From Deltaproteobacteria bacterium (GTDB lineage: Bacteria; Myxococcota; XYA12-FULL-58-9), in NCBI GenBank assembly GCA_016218825.1, contig JACRCV010000007.1, positions 1 to 64,000 of the forward strand: DNA of 64,000 bases. The letters are read 5' to 3'. Below, in pieces: positions 9,274 to 24,032 of this stretch. The notes beneath the pieces were generated by a model that had not been told where the DNA came from, ran no database searches, and saw nothing but the letters and a program-made list of their open reading frames with translations. Each line of letters opens with the position of its first letter. Position 1 is the first letter of the stretch. The position numbers and the translations under genes are program-made.

Positions 9274-10572
9274 GTGGCAGTCGGTCACATGACGGAGCAC
9301 ACCTGGATCACTGTTCTCGTGATGGCGGCAGCCGGAGGATGCAGCTCGGCGTCGATTCCCCAACGCCAAGGCGACGGAGACGGCACCGGCGGTCCAAGCG
9401 ACGGCGGCGGGGACGGTGCAGCCGCGGATGAAGTCCCCGCGGTGGTTCCATGCACTGCCCCCACTGAATGGGAGCCGGCGCGCGACATCACCCCCGGGGT
9501 GAGCTACGCCGACTACCCAGGTCTTGGCGTCGACCGATCGGGCGGAGTTCACGTGGTCTGGAACCAGGGGCGAATACTGGGGGACCGGCTCGACCCGACG
9601 TCGTGCGAGGCGCATTACCGAAGACTTGGATCGGGCCCTTTGGATCTGTCGAACGAACCCGAGCGCGATGATTACGGCATACGGTTGGCAATGGGCCCGC
9701 CCTCGGTCATGCACGCCGTGTGGCATAGTGCGGAGGCGGTCCCGGGCGTCGTAGGTGCCAAGCAGCGATCGAAAGTCATGTATGCTCGTAACAGCGGCGG
9801 TACGTGGGCCCCACCCCTCACTATTTCGGGCGACATACAGCGGGCGGTCGTGCCGGCAGTGGCGGTCGACTCCGGCGGCACCGCGCATGTCGTCCATCTA
9901 GGCGTCCGGTTGGAACCGCCCCGGCTGGAGTCGGTGCACTACCAATCCATCCGGGACACCTCTTCGGTCGACTCAGTTCCTCTTGTGGAGGTCATGGCCT
10001 CGGTATTCGAGCCTCTTGTGACAGCGACCGCCTCGGGGCAGGTCTACGTGGCATGGGGAGTTGTCGACACGCGTACAGAGCTTGTTGTCGCAGTGCTGCA
10101 AGAAGGCATCTGGTCGGAGCCTCGCGTGGTGTCGACGAGCTCCGATTGGCTGATCGATGAGCAGCTCGTGGTGGACCGAAACGACGTCGCTCAACTCGTG
10201 TGGAGCGCGATGCTCGACGGCCGGGCCCGCTCGTATCGTACCTACCTGAACGGCAGCAGAGCTTGGGAACAGGACGAGCTGCCAGTGGCCGGCGGCCACC
10301 GCGTCCGCCTGGCCTTCGACCCATCGAATCGCCCACACGTCGTCTGGTTCGACTGCCCCTACGCAACGCCGGACAAGGGATGTTATGCGTATCACTCGTT
10401 CCTGAACGCCGGCAGTTGGTCCGCGCCGGCGTTGCTCTCATATCCCACCGGCATCGCGTGGGGCCCCGCGATCGCGGCCGACGACACCGGTCTCGTGCAC
10501 GTGGCGTGGGAGTTCGCGCTCCCCTGGTACAACCATATCCACTACACCACCCGATGTTTTCCGCCGCCGTGA
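9274..10572 (+). CDS. Lipoprotein with sialidase-like beta-propeller repeats
   Basis: 432 aa. The signal peptide ends in lipobox AAGGC, with Cys23 as lipidation site. A Gly/Asp-rich linker (about 25-55) leads to at least six similar strands spaced 45-65 residues apart (GGVHVVWNQ, GTAHVVHLG, GQVYVAWGV, RPHVVWFDC, GLVHVAWEF). These resemble BNR/sialidase-type propeller blades without the Asp-box signature. GTG 9274 has AGGAG 8 nt upstream; an ATG at 9289 would shorten the signal peptide. It sits between the two propeller paralogs on the same strand, and codon use is less GC-biased than in its neighbours. Function is unknown; binding to glycans or proteins at the surface is a guess. Confidence 0.75.
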   Translation: MAVGHMTEHTWITVLVMAAAGGCSSASIPQRQGDGDGTGGPSDGGGDGAAADEVPAVVPCTAPTEWEPARDITPGVSYADYPGLGVDRSGGVHVVWNQGRILGDRLDPTSCEAHYRRLGSGPLDLSNEPERDDYGIRLAMGPPSVMHAVWHSAEAVPGVVGAKQRSKVMYARNSGGTWAPPLTISGDIQRAVVPAVAVDSGGTAHVVHLGVRLEPPRLESVHYQSIRDTSSVDSVPLVEVMASVFEPLVTATASGQVYVAWGVVDTRTELVVAVLQEGIWSEPRVVSTSSDWLIDEQLVVDRNDVAQLVWSAMLDGRARSYRTYLNGSRAWEQDELPVAGGHRVRLAFDPSNRPHVVWFDCPYATPDKGCYAYHSFLNAGSWSAPALLSYPTGIAWGPAIAADDTGLVHVAWEFALPWYNHIHYTTRCFPPP

Positions 10573-10624
10573 GCTCCACCAAGCGTCAAGATCGCGATAT
10601 TGGCAGGAGAATCTGCAGCCGGTG

Positions 10625-10768
10625 CTCCAAGAACCGAGCTCCCGCTCGATTCCCATCCGCTTCTTGAGATGTAGGTGTCTGGCGGCCTCCGCCCCCACCG
10701 CAACACATGTACTTACCTGATATTAAAAGACTTTTTCGTTGACACCGCCGGCGGCCGATCGGTAGACT
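10625..10768 (+). promoter_or_regulatory. Conserved upstream element of second propeller gene (copy 2)
   Basis: This matches the element at 5953-6077. It has a hairpin with arms CTCCAAGAA (10625-10633) and TTCTTGAG (10661-10668), the GGCGG/CCGCC stem at 10681-10693, and TTGACA at 10739-10744. A possible -10, TAGACT, follows at 10763-10768 after 18 nt. About 85 nt of leader then precede the GTG at 10854. The rest of 10573-10853 holds no gene that I can see. Confidence 0.6.
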
Positions 10769-10853
10769 TTGGGAGCTTGTTGGTTTCATCGGTGGACACG
10801 TGTGTCTACCTTATTAGAGGAGCGCGACAACGCAGGACCTGAGGGGTGACGTC

Positions 10854-12782
10854 GTGAAGCACTCGCACGTTCGATTCCTTGGTGGCTCGCTCGTGGCGAT
10901 TTCTCTGGTCGCATCCACCGCGGCGTGGGCGGACACGCTGCAGGTCAGCGAGTACGCGGTCACCTCGACCACGGCCTGGGAGACGACGCCGCGGCTCGGC
11001 AACGACGGCGCCTCCGACCTGGTGGTGTTCACCGCCCGCGACATCAACGCCGACGGCACTATGGGGCCGGGCGATATCTGGTTCCAGCGCCTGGTTGCGG
11101 GGCAGCCGTCCGGCTCGGCAGTGCAGGTGACGAGCGGCCCCTCGGATGATCAGCTGAACGACGTGAGCGGCGATTTCATCGTCTACACGGCCTATGACAG
11201 CCCCACCGTGCAGAGCGGCAGCATCATGCTGTACCAGATCTCGACCACAGTGCTGTATCAGATTGGCAGCTCGGTGATCATCTTCGAGCCGCGCATCAGC
11301 GGCACAAAGGTAGTATGGCGCCAGGGCGCATCAGGCGCCACTCAGGTCATGATGTACGACCTCGGGTGGCTCGGAACCGCGCGTCAAGCAGACCTTCTCG
11401 CGGGCCCGGTGCCGTCCACCTATTACGTCGACATCGGCGATCGCTTCGTCGTATGGGTAGATCTCTCGGGCAGCCAATACGACGTCGCGGCGTTCGACCT
11501 CGCGACCAGTCAGAGGGTGGCGGTGACGGCGACCCTCAGCACCAACGAGCGCGACCCCTCGACCGCTGGGGCGTGGATCACCTGGCAGGCGCAAGACAAG
11601 GGCGCGACGACCAGCCGGATCGTGGCGCGCAATATGGATACCAGCGAGGAACGGATCATCGCGAACAATGGCGGCGGGGCATTCAGGCCGAGCATCGACC
11701 AGGATCTCATCGGTTATGAGTCGAACGTGAACGGCAACGTTGATGTGTTTGTCTACCGCCTGTCGACCGGCGAGTCCTTTCAGGTGACGACCGATCCCGC
11801 CGACCAGTACCTGAACGACGTCTTCGGCCAGAGCGTGACGTATGTCGACAACCGCTCCGGTGACGAGGACATCTTCGTGTCCGACCTCACCTTCGTGGCG
11901 CCGGATCCGTGCGCGTCGTTGGGCGGCGACGCCGACGGCGACGGCGCCTGCGACGCCGGCGACAACTGCCCCGGCATCGCCAACGCCGACCAGGCCGACG
12001 GCGATCTGGACGGGCTGGGTGATGCTTGTGACACCTGCCCCGCGGCCGCGAACCCCGACCAGGCCGACGCGGACGGCGATGGCGTGGGGGATGCCTGCGA
12101 GCCGCCGCCGCCTTCGGTCGACCCCGAGATCTTGTGCAGCTTCGACGTGGTGCCCGACGGCGTCACGACGCTCTACAGCAACACCTGGAGCTCCGGCCAG
12201 TGCGGTGACGACGGCGACCACGGCGACAGGCACGACGACCATGACGGGGATCGGGGTCACTCGGACGACGACGGCGACGACCACGATCGCGGCCACGAGA
12301 AGCGCGACGGGCACGACAACCACGGCCACGACGGCGACCGGCACGAGCGCGGTGACGGCGACTGTGGCCGGGTGGACGAGACGATGGCGATCGCCGGCAC
12401 CGACGGCGGCGTCGCGGTGCTCTGCCTCGCGGTGACCGGCGCCGAGGGCAAGGGCCAGAGCAAGGCGCCGCGCGGCTACGTCAAGTGGAACCTGACGCCG
12501 GTGCTGAAGAACCAGGATCTGCGTCAGGCCGCGAGCATCGCCACCGCCGTGATGCTCGCCGACAACGAGCTGCGCGTGAAGCTGAAGTGGCCGGAGCACG
12601 GCGGCGTCACGATGGTGAGCCTGCGGGTGCTCGGCGTGCCGGCGGCTGCCGTGGCCGGCGCCGAGACCGCCGCCATCATCGGCGACGTGCAGGCCATGGG
12701 CTGCGACGCCGTGAACAGCGGCATGGGGTCATGGGCCTTCCTGGCGCTCGCCGGTCTGGCAGTAGGGCGGCGCCGGCGCTAG
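10854..12782 (+). CDS. Secreted TolB-like beta-propeller protein with type 3 repeats and Asp/His-rich tract (paralog 2)
   Basis: 642 aa. The signal peptide and propeller (1 to about 355) are nearly identical to the paralog at 6155. The MopE-type repeats are absent. Residues about 358-416 are thrombospondin type 3 repeats ([15 protein letters not shown]). A tract of about 50 residues (about 450-503) consists almost only of Asp, His, Gly and Arg and should bind divalent metal. The module with CGRVDE and APRGYVKWN (about 503-605) is shared with the paralog. The tail (about 620-642) is [12 protein letters not shown], a hydrophobic helix and four Arg, a good MYXO-CTERM-type sorting signal. The GTG start has GAGGGGTGA just upstream. 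It looks like a duplicate of the 6155 gene with a swapped middle. Confidence 0.85.
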   Translation: MKHSHVRFLGGSLVAISLVASTAAWADTLQVSEYAVTSTTAWETTPRLGNDGASDLVVFTARDINADGTMGPGDIWFQRLVAGQPSGSAVQVTSGPSDDQLNDVSGDFIVYTAYDSPTVQSGSIMLYQISTTVLYQIGSSVIIFEPRISGTKVVWRQGASGATQVMMYDLGWLGTARQADLLAGPVPSTYYVDIGDRFVVWVDLSGSQYDVAAFDLATSQRVAVTATLSTNERDPSTAGAWITWQAQDKGATTSRIVARNMDTSEERIIANNGGGAFRPSIDQDLIGYESNVNGNVDVFVYRLSTGESFQVTTDPADQYLNDVFGQSVTYVDNRSGDEDIFVSDLTFVAPDPCASLGGDADGDGACDAGDNCPGIANADQADGDLDGLGDACDTCPAAANPDQADADGDGVGDACEPPPPSVDPEILCSFDVVPDGVTTLYSNTWSSGQCGDDGDHGDRHDDHDGDRGHSDDDGDDHDRGHEKRDGHDNHGHDGDRHERGDGDCGRVDETMAIAGTDGGVAVLCLAVTGAEGKGQSKAPRGYVKWNLTPVLKNQDLRQAASIATAVMLADNELRVKLKWPEHGGVTMVSLRVLGVPAAAVAGAETAAIIGDVQAMGCDAVNSGMGSWAFLALAGLAVGRRRR

Positions 12783-12803
12783 GCTTCGTCCATTACGATC
12801 GCC

Positions 12804-14471
12804 ATGGCTCGAAACGCCACTCACCCGAGTGCGTGGCTCGCCGTCTCGGTGTTCGCCGTAGGGCCCGCGGCGCACGCTGGCGGCCCGGGGCGCGAGGTGA
12901 CGATCACCGCGTCGCCGGCGACCGTGCTGCTGGGGAAGGGCGGCCCGCAGGACGTGCAGCTCGTCATCGTGGTGCGGGAGCGGGGGGCGAGCGCGGCGGA
13001 CGCCGATCTGGTCGTGCAAGCGACCGCGGGCCGGGTGGTCGACCTGAAGGAGGCGGCCGCGGGCCGGTTCACCGCGGTGCTCTCCGCCCCCACCGAGCAG
13101 TTCCCGCAGCTCGCGGTGGTGACCGCCGCGGACGTCGGCCCGGTGGCGTGGGGCGAGCCGCCGGTGGTGGGCAGCGCGGTCGTCGCGTTTCGCGCCGCGC
13201 TGACCCTGCGCGGAAACAGCGAGGCCGGGGCCAGGGTCGCCGTGACGGTCGCCGGCGAGCGCTTCGGCCCGACGGTCGTGGGCAAGGACGGCGCCTTCAG
13301 CGTCCCCGTGGTGGTGCCGCCGGGCGAGAGCTGGGGCCAGGCGGTCACGACCGATAGGCTCGGCAACGCCTCGCGCGCCCGCATCAACTTGTACCTGCCC
13401 GAGGTGGATCGGGTGCACAGCTTCGTGTTCCCCGCGGAGCTGGTGGCGGACGGCGCCGACAACGCCTGGATCTTCGTGACCACGGTGAGCCCCTCCGGTG
13501 AGCCGGAGGAAAGCGCCGCCAAGATCGAGGCCGAGCGCGGCAGCGTCGGCAAGGCGACGCGCCTCGGGGTGGGTTTGCGTCGTGTCGACTACCGCGCACC
13601 CCGTGGCGTCGGCGACGGCAGCGACGTGGTCCGGGTGCGGGCCGAGAGGGCCAAGGGCGAGGAGACCATCACCATCCCCCTCGTCGCCGGGGCGCCGGCC
13701 GCGCTCGAGGTGGAGGTGAGCCCCGACCCGGTGCCGGCCGATGGCGCGACCGCGGCGACGGTGACGGTCACGGCGCTTGACGCCCAGGGTGACGCCGCGG
13801 GCGGGCACCGCCTGGGGGTCGTCGTGGAGGATGCGGCGCTGGGCGTGAAGGAGGCGACGAGCGGCACCTGGGTCGGGGCGCTCGCGGCGCGGGCGCGGGT
13901 GGGGCAGGCGGCGCTCACGGTGACGCTCACGCCGCAGACCGAGATCTGTCGCCGCGGGCGGTTGGCCGGAGTGGACGGCCGCGTGCGCGTCGTGGACGTG
14001 CGGGGCTTGCCGTGCTCGGGGCCGTTCAAGACCTACGACGCCGAGCACCGCCAGACGGGTGAAGGCACGCTGGGGCCGGCGGGCGAGGTCGGGCCGGTCG
14101 AGCTCGGGGCCACCCTGCATTTGGAGCTGGAGCGCGGCCGGCCGCGGCGGGTGGCGAGCCTCTCCGAGGGGGCTCGCACGGCAGCCGTGCTCAGTGTGAC
14201 GCGGCCTGTCGTTTGGCGCATTCCCACGGTGGTGGAGATCCATCTGCGGCAGGTGGGCAAGGAGGCGGGCGCGATCCGCGTGGCCGTCGACGCGACCGGG
14301 GTGAGCGACCTCGCGAAGCGCATCCAGGTCGCGGCCACCAAGGGCACGGTGGAGCGGGCGGTGGCGACGGCCGAGCGGCTGGAGCTGACCATCAGAGGCG
14401 CGGCGCCGCCGTTCGACGTCGTCGCGACCGATTCGGGGACGGGAGTGGCAGCGTGGCTGCGGGTCGAGTGA
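12804..14471 (+). CDS. Secreted protein with invasin/Ig-like repeats
   Basis: 555 aa. The signal peptide is cleaved at AHA|G (25/26). The rest is predicted beta-sandwich repeats with the typical opening of bacterial Ig-like or invasin domains: EVTITASPATVLLGKGGPQ near 29 and LEVEVSPDPVPADGATAAT near 295. There is no membrane anchor and no catalytic motif. The stop codon overlaps a GTG of the next gene (GTGA at 14468-14471), and that gene's likely start lies a few codons further upstream. The two are therefore translationally coupled, and this protein may be a partner or surface extension of the giant beta-barrel-like protein that follows. Confidence 0.72.
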   Translation: MARNATHPSAWLAVSVFAVGPAAHAGGPGREVTITASPATVLLGKGGPQDVQLVIVVRERGASAADADLVVQATAGRVVDLKEAAAGRFTAVLSAPTEQFPQLAVVTAADVGPVAWGEPPVVGSAVVAFRAALTLRGNSEAGARVAVTVAGERFGPTVVGKDGAFSVPVVVPPGESWGQAVTTDRLGNASRARINLYLPEVDRVHSFVFPAELVADGADNAWIFVTTVSPSGEPEESAAKIEAERGSVGKATRLGVGLRRVDYRAPRGVGDGSDVVRVRAERAKGEETITIPLVAGAPAALEVEVSPDPVPADGATAATVTVTALDAQGDAAGGHRLGVVVEDAALGVKEATSGTWVGALAARARVGQAALTVTLTPQTEICRRGRLAGVDGRVRVVDVRGLPCSGPFKTYDAEHRQTGEGTLGPAGEVGPVELGATLHLELERGRPRRVASLSEGARTAAVLSVTRPVVWRIPTVVEIHLRQVGKEAGAIRVAVDATGVSDLAKRIQVAATKGTVERAVATAERLELTIRGAAPPFDVVATDSGTGVAAWLRVE

Positions 14472-17400
14472 CGTCGGCGGCATCTTGGCGGGCGCTGCGG
14501 TCACTCCCGGCACTCGTACTGGCCACAGTCGCGCCGGCGGAGGCGCTTGCGGATAGTCCAGTGTTCGAAATAGTGCCAGGTGACAATCCGAACTACGCGG
14601 CGGGTGGAGTGTTTCGGTACGAGGTCAGCTACCCCCTCGCTGGAGTGGCAGCGGCCAGCGTTGTTGTCACTATCCCGGACTCTATGGACATTCTAGATGT
14701 GACCGATGGCGACGATGTCTTTCCGTGGCAGGCTGCGGCCTGTCAGGCGCCGATAGCCGCGCCACAGCACCCTGCCGAGTGTGTGTGCGGCAGTGCATGG
14801 TGCGGCGGCACGATTTCGTCCGGCGTCGCGGTGGAGGTCAACTACCTCTCGCCCAAGAGTGTGACCTTCTTGGCAAGCGGCGGCACCGGTGAGTGGACGA
14901 ACCTCGAGCCCATGCGTATTGCTGTCCGCATGAACGCAACAGGCGTGTGTGGCGTTCCGCGCGCCACGGCGAACCTTTTGTCTCCGCCAAACGACCCGTC
15001 GATCCCGGATCTTGCTGCCGGGACCTCCTGCACTCCACCCCTCCGGCTGCCGATGACTGTCATGGGTCTGGACGGCAATGACGCGGACAGCCTGCTGGAC
15101 ACTTCGCCAATGGCTGCTCGCGTCGCGAGCAGTTCGCCGACGGCCTTTGCAGTCATCACCAGCGCCCCGAGCGGCACGGTGAACCTCGTAGCCGAGACGG
15201 CCGCCGACTTCGACAACCTCATCGGCTGTCGGATGGCCGGCACCGCTGACCCATTTACCACCTGCCTCGGCACGAGTGCGCTGGCTGGGTTTGCCCGGCT
15301 CACCGACGCCGGCGGCGTCGACCTGTCATTCCCCCAGCGCCAGTTCCCGCTGACCCTCTACGTGAAGCCAAACAACAACATGCCGGTGGTCGGCGGCGTG
15401 GACCTGGGGATCGACTTGTTGGCCACGGGGAGCTTCGCGAGCTTCACCACGATCGCAGTCGAACAGCCGCTCGCCACGTTCACCGCGGCCGTGACCCCCA
15501 CGGGCCTCTCCCTCGCAGCAACTCAGGGGACGGCAACGCTCTCGGTGACCGCGGCGTTAAACGGAGTGGGCACGCCGGGCGGCAACGAGCCGCCGACTGC
15601 CCGGTGGCAAGCGGTACGCGCGGAGTGGGTGGTGGGGGCTGTCCGGCAAGACGCCTCCGCCGACGTCACGCCCCAGAGTTGGCTGCCGCTAACGGCGGCC
15701 ACAGAGGGATCCACTCCGATCACGGTGACCGTGCCGCCCGCGAGCGCGATCGTGTTTCCTCCCGGCGCCACCGAGCTGAGGGTCGGATTCCAGGGCTTCC
15801 ACCAGGTCAGCCCACCGTCCCCGGTGACGGTGCCGGAACAGACCACGCCGGTGGTCGAGCTGATCATCGTCCCCGAGGGTGTGGTGCCACCGGTCGACCA
15901 GTGCGAGCTGTCGGTTGGCGCGCGCACCCTCGGCTTCGGGGCCCGCACCACGTTGAAGGTGCAGCGCCTGCACGGCACCGATCCGCCGGTTCCGATCACG
16001 GCCGGCGTGCAGTTCACGTCGAGCTTGGCTGGATTCCAGCCGGAGCCGACCGCCGAGGGCGCGACGTTCCTGGCGCCGTCTCTGGCCGCCGCCGCCGCGT
16101 TGCCCGAGCTTCTCGACGGCAAGCTGCCGGTCGTCATGTCGGCCACTGTTCCGGCGGGGGTGTGCCCCGACGCGATCCCGTCCCAGACGATCACCATCAC
16201 CTCGATAGGCTCCCTGGAGCTGAAGCTCGACAAGGACCAGGTGACGCCCGGCGGCCTCGTCCGCCTGACCGGCAAGGTCACCGGCAACGCCGACGCCGCG
16301 GGGTTGCGGTTCGTCGTCAGCGTGCCACCGGCTCTCAAGGCAGTGCGGGCGATGCCCACCGGCAGCGGCGCGCTCGTGCCGGCGCCGGTCGCCGAGCCGG
16401 TCGACGCCACCCTCATCGCCCGCCACGTCAAACAGACCGGCAAGCTCCAGACCCTCCAATTCGCCGCCGACGTGCAAAGCGGCAGCGTCGGCGAGTTCAA
16501 CCTGCCCCTCGTCGCCCGAGCCATCGCCGCCGGGGGGACGGCCGAAGTGGAGGTGGGCGTCTACTACGCGGTGGGTGAACAACAAGACGAGATCGTCGCG
16601 GCCGAGCGGAAGAAGCTCGTCATCGCCGCCGATCCCGAGCTCACCGAGGCGACCCTGGTCGGCAAGGTCTTCGACGACCAGAACGGCGACGGCGAGCAAC
16701 AAGAGGGCGAGCTGGGAATTCCGAAGGTCATGGTGGCGCTCGCGGCCGGCGTGTACGCGATCACCGACGACGACGGCCTCTACCACATCGTCCGCCTGCA
16801 GCCCGGCCGGCACGTCGTGAAGATCAACCGCGACACCCTGCCCCAGGGCGCGGTGCTGACGACCCCGGTACATCGCGAGGTGACGCTCACTCCGGGCGGC
16901 TTCGTGCGCGTGAGCTTCGGCGCCAAGCTCCCAGATCTCGCGGCCGGCGCGCCGCTCGCCTTCGTCGGCGAGCACAGCGGCTTCAGCGTCGTCGACGGCA
17001 AGCCGATCTATGGCGCCCGCTTCGTGGTCGCGCCGGATCGACGTCTCGCTGCGAAGAGGTCCGGAGTGGTCATCACGGCACAGGCGCAAGGCACCGAGTG
17101 GCTGTTGCCGCTCCCCCCGGACGTCGAGGAGCCCTTCTGGACCCTCGTCGAGACCGCGGAAGACGGACGGACGTGGTTATCGGCGTTCGCGCTCTACGTC
17201 TACCCGCAGAAGGGCGGCGGCGCGCTCGTGGTGCCGTGGGGCCCGAGCCCGATCGCGCGGGTAGCCCTGCCGCCGTCGGAGAAGCCGGTGGCGAGCGAGC
17301 GCCTGGTGATGGTCGGCGACGTGCTCGGCCCGGCGGCGCTGGAGATTGGCGGCGCCGCGAGCGGCAAGGGCGCCACGGGTTGCAGCGTGGCGTCCGAGCC

Positions 17401-20287
17401 GACCGCCAGCGCGACCGCGCCGCAGGCGTTGCGCTGCGAGCTGCCGACGCGGGTGAAGCTGTCGGCGGTGACGGTGACGACCGATCCTGCACCTGATTTG
17501 CAGGGCGTGGACCCGCCGCGCGCCAGCCTGGAGCTGCCGGTGGTAGTCGAGCCGACCGCGAGCTTCTTCGTGGGCATGGCCGGTGTCGAAGCGAGCGCGG
17601 TGCTCGGGCACGAGAAGGGCGCTGATCCGTGGCAATGGGGGCCGGGCGGGGCGTTCTTCTACCGCGGCGTGCAGGGCGGCGACTGGCGGGTCACGGCGGG
17701 CGCCGATCTGTCACAGCGCGGCCTGTTCGTAACCGAGGCCGACGGGCAGGCGCGGTTGCGCGATTGGGGTGGGTTCGCCGCCGAGCTCTTGCGCCACAAC
17801 CCGCGGCGGATCTTTCGCGATCTGGATCCAGAGGCCTACTACCCGACCTACGGCGACCAATCGATGACCGTCGACGAGCGCGAGAGCGGCGGGCGCTTCT
17901 TCTTCCGCGTCGAGAAGGACCAGAGCTTCGTGCGCTGGGGCGCGGTGAACACCGCGATCGACGACGCCGAGGTCGGCCGCTACGTGCGCTCGCTGTACGG
18001 CATGGGCGGGCGCCTCTCCCTCGGCGAGGCGCAGGACGCCGTCAAGCTCCGGGCGGTGGCGTTCGCGGCGCGCCCGGACAGCGCCGCGGCGAAGGACGAG
18101 CTGACCGTGACCGGCGGCACGCTCTACTTCTTGAGCCACCGCGACCTGGTCGAGGGCAGCCTGCGCGTGACTCTGGAGATGCTGGATGAGATCTCGGGCC
18201 TGCCGGTGCGCGCCACACCGCTCGTCGAGGGCCCGGACTACACCGCCGATCACCTGGGCGGCCGGATCGTGCTCGACTCGGGGTTGAGCTACCGGGCCTT
18301 CGGCGCCTCGCTCACCGCTGACGGCAGCGGCGGCAGCCGGGCGCGGCTCTTGGTCGAGTACGAGTACGTCCCGGCGGCCACCAACTACCACGATTACACC
18401 TTCGGCGGCCGCGCGGTCGGGACCCTGGGGCCGGTCGCGTTGGGGGTCACCGGGGTCTCGGAGCTCGTCGATCCGAAGGGCGGCGCGCAAGGCTCGGCCG
18501 GTGATTCGCGGTCGCGGTTCGTGTCGCGCTACGCGCTCGTGGCGGCGAGCGCCCGGTTGGACCTGGGGAGCGCCCTGCAGGCCCGCCTGGAGCTCGGACA
18601 TTCTCGAGGCGGCAACGTCTCGATGGGCAAGTCGATCGACGGCGGCCTGTCGTTCGCGAGCGGGATGTCGGGGCTCGATGGCGCCGGCAACGCGGCGGCG
18701 ATCGAGCTCAAGACCGGGGTGGGCGGCGCGCAGGCGATGGTCTACGGCCGCTTCTCGCAGCCGGGCTTCACCGACAGCCGCACGCCGCCGGGGATGCTGC
18801 TGGCTCAAGGAGGGCTGCGGGTGGACGCGCCGTTTACGAGCGGCACGCGGTTGTGGGGGCAGGTGGACTATCGCGAGACCACGCTCTCGGACGCGTCGCC
18901 GGCGGCGCACACCGGCGTGGCGACGACGATCGGCACAAAGACGAAGAGAGAGCTGGCGGTGCTCGGCGCCTCGCAGCGCGTCGCTCGCTTCAAGCTCGAC
19001 GCCGAAGGTCGATACGAGAAGAACCCGGGCGTGCAGAGCGAGCGCCTCCTCGCCGGGTTGCAGCTCGGCTATCAGGTGCTGCCGGAGCTGGCGGTGTTCG
19101 CGCGCCGGCGGCAGCTGGTCCGCGCCGACACCGTCACCTGGGCCGCGACCCCCAGAGGGGAGAGCGCCGTCGGCGCCGAGCTCCAGGACCTCGCGACCGT
19201 CGACTTGTTGCTGGAGGCGGGGCTCGCGGACGACGGCCGCGCCTTCGGACGGGCGCAAGGGAGCGTGCCGGTGGCCGAGGACACCGAGCTCTACGCCGGT
19301 TATCGGGTCGCCTCGCGGCTGCACGCGGCGGATCCGACCGCGGCGCCGGCGGCGAAGGACGGCGTGGTCGTCGGCGGCCGGCGGCTGCTGCCAAGCGGCG
19401 CGCTCCTGTATTCGGAGCAGAACCTGCGGGTGGACGGCGGCGAGCGGACCCTGACGCGCACCGTCGGGGCGCAGACGCCGGTCGGGGCGCACAGCGCCGT
19501 GAGCCTGAGCTACGAGCGCGGCGCCCTCGATCGGGAGGACGACGCCGCAGGTCGGGCGCGGGACGCGCTGAGCGTCGGCGGCACCTACGTCGCCGACACC
19601 TTCACCCTGCGGCTCTTGGGAGACGGGCGCTTGGACCGCTTGACAACGACGCGCAGCGCCGAGCTCGGCTGCCAGGGACGCCTCGAGCTTCGCCCCGTCC
19701 GCGGCCTCACGGTCGCCCTCGCCGGGCGCGGCGGCAGCGGCTACGAGGGCGGCGAGGGGTTGAAGCTCACGAGCTCGCGCCGAGCGTGGGAGGGCGCGGT
19801 CGGCCTCGCGTATCGCTCGATTACGGTGGCTTGGTTGGATGTCTTCGCCCGCTACGCGGTGGAGCACGAGCGCAGCCGGGCGCCGGCCCTCGACCAGCAG
19901 TGGGCGGCGATCGTCTCTCACGTCGTGTCGACCGCGGTCGTCGCCGACCTCGCGCCGCCGCTGTCGGTGGGGCCGAAGGTGGCCTATCGGGTCACGCGCG
20001 GCGAGGCGGTCGGCGTGCAGTTCTCGGACCACGCGTTGCTCGTGGCGCTGCGCAGCGATCTCCACGCCTGGGACAGCTGGGACGTCGCCGTCGAAGGGCG
20101 AGGCTGCGCGGTGCCCTACGCCGACGTCAGCACGACCTACGGCGCGTTGGCGGAGCTGAGCCTGTTGGCGCTCGACTGGCTGCGCCTCGGGGCCGGCTAC
20201 AACTTCAGCTCGATCGCCGCGGCCGGCGTCTCGTGCCGGGAGCCGGGTGCCCGCGGCCTGTTCGTGCGGGCGGAGGCGGTGTACTGA
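14453..20287 (+). CDS. Giant surface protein: repeat domains, SdrD-B-like domain and outer-membrane beta-barrel-like C-terminus
   Basis: 1,944 aa. The signal peptide is cleaved at ALA|D (33/34). The first 730 residues are beta-rich, with a domain of the conserved-repeat (DUF11-like) type around 600-700. An SdrD-B-like domain ([19 protein letters not shown], then DDDGLYHI) covers about 730-800. From about 1030 to the end are alternating short strands with aromatic girdle residues, ending in VRAEAVY. A terminal aromatic residue is typical of outer-membrane barrels. A block near 1129 ([15 protein letters not shown], then [15 protein letters not shown]) belongs, as I recall it, to a widespread family of large repeat-plus-barrel proteins. 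GTG 14453 has GGGAG about 8 nt upstream; GTG 14468, overlapping the previous stop, is an alternative. I infer an outer-membrane anchor or usher-like protein. Confidence 0.75.
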   Translation: MAAGRVTSAASWRALRSLPALVLATVAPAEALADSPVFEIVPGDNPNYAAGGVFRYEVSYPLAGVAAASVVVTIPDSMDILDVTDGDDVFPWQAAACQAPIAAPQHPAECVCGSAWCGGTISSGVAVEVNYLSPKSVTFLASGGTGEWTNLEPMRIAVRMNATGVCGVPRATANLLSPPNDPSIPDLAAGTSCTPPLRLPMTVMGLDGNDADSLLDTSPMAARVASSSPTAFAVITSAPSGTVNLVAETAADFDNLIGCRMAGTADPFTTCLGTSALAGFARLTDAGGVDLSFPQRQFPLTLYVKPNNNMPVVGGVDLGIDLLATGSFASFTTIAVEQPLATFTAAVTPTGLSLAATQGTATLSVTAALNGVGTPGGNEPPTARWQAVRAEWVVGAVRQDASADVTPQSWLPLTAATEGSTPITVTVPPASAIVFPPGATELRVGFQGFHQVSPPSPVTVPEQTTPVVELIIVPEGVVPPVDQCELSVGARTLGFGARTTLKVQRLHGTDPPVPITAGVQFTSSLAGFQPEPTAEGATFLAPSLAAAAALPELLDGKLPVVMSATVPAGVCPDAIPSQTITITSIGSLELKLDKDQVTPGGLVRLTGKVTGNADAAGLRFVVSVPPALKAVRAMPTGSGALVPAPVAEPVDATLIARHVKQTGKLQTLQFAADVQSGSVGEFNLPLVARAIAAGGTAEVEVGVYYAVGEQQDEIVAAERKKLVIAADPELTEATLVGKVFDDQNGDGEQQEGELGIPKVMVALAAGVYAITDDDGLYHIVRLQPGRHVVKINRDTLPQGAVLTTPVHREVTLTPGGFVRVSFGAKLPDLAAGAPLAFVGEHSGFSVVDGKPIYGARFVVAPDRRLAAKRSGVVITAQAQGTEWLLPLPPDVEEPFWTLVETAEDGRTWLSAFALYVYPQKGGGALVVPWGPSPIARVALPPSEKPVASERLVMVGDVLGPAALEIGGAASGKGATGCSVASEPTASATAPQALRCELPTRVKLSAVTVTTDPAPDLQGVDPPRASLELPVVVEPTASFFVGMAGVEASAVLGHEKGADPWQWGPGGAFFYRGVQGGDWRVTAGADLSQRGLFVTEADGQARLRDWGGFAAELLRHNPRRIFRDLDPEAYYPTYGDQSMTVDERESGGRFFFRVEKDQSFVRWGAVNTAIDDAEVGRYVRSLYGMGGRLSLGEAQDAVKLRAVAFAARPDSAAAKDELTVTGGTLYFLSHRDLVEGSLRVTLEMLDEISGLPVRATPLVEGPDYTADHLGGRIVLDSGLSYRAFGASLTADGSGGSRARLLVEYEYVPAATNYHDYTFGGRAVGTLGPVALGVTGVSELVDPKGGAQGSAGDSRSRFVSRYALVAASARLDLGSALQARLELGHSRGGNVSMGKSIDGGLSFASGMSGLDGAGNAAAIELKTGVGGAQAMVYGRFSQPGFTDSRTPPGMLLAQGGLRVDAPFTSGTRLWGQVDYRETTLSDASPAAHTGVATTIGTKTKRELAVLGASQRVARFKLDAEGRYEKNPGVQSERLLAGLQLGYQVLPELAVFARRRQLVRADTVTWAATPRGESAVGAELQDLATVDLLLEAGLADDGRAFGRAQGSVPVAEDTELYAGYRVASRLHAADPTAAPAAKDGVVVGGRRLLPSGALLYSEQNLRVDGGERTLTRTVGAQTPVGAHSAVSLSYERGALDREDDAAGRARDALSVGGTYVADTFTLRLLGDGRLDRLTTTRSAELGCQGRLELRPVRGLTVALAGRGGSGYEGGEGLKLTSSRRAWEGAVGLAYRSITVAWLDVFARYAVEHERSRAPALDQQWAAIVSHVVSTAVVADLAPPLSVGPKVAYRVTRGEAVGVQFSDHALLVALRSDLHAWDSWDVAVEGRGCAVPYADVSTTYGALAELSLLALDWLRLGAGYNFSSIAAAGVSCREPGARGLFVRAEAVY

Positions 20288-20336
20288 GACGGGTGCCACG
20301 GTTGCGCCGCGCTGCCCGAGCGCCTATCTCTGGTGG

Positions 20337-24012
<3,676 letters not shown>

Positions 24013-24032
<20 letters not shown>

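Noticed and set aside
20288-20336. Cobalamin or SAM riboswitch before metH
   Set aside because: Only 49 nt separate the genes, with no B12-box or SAM-I core.
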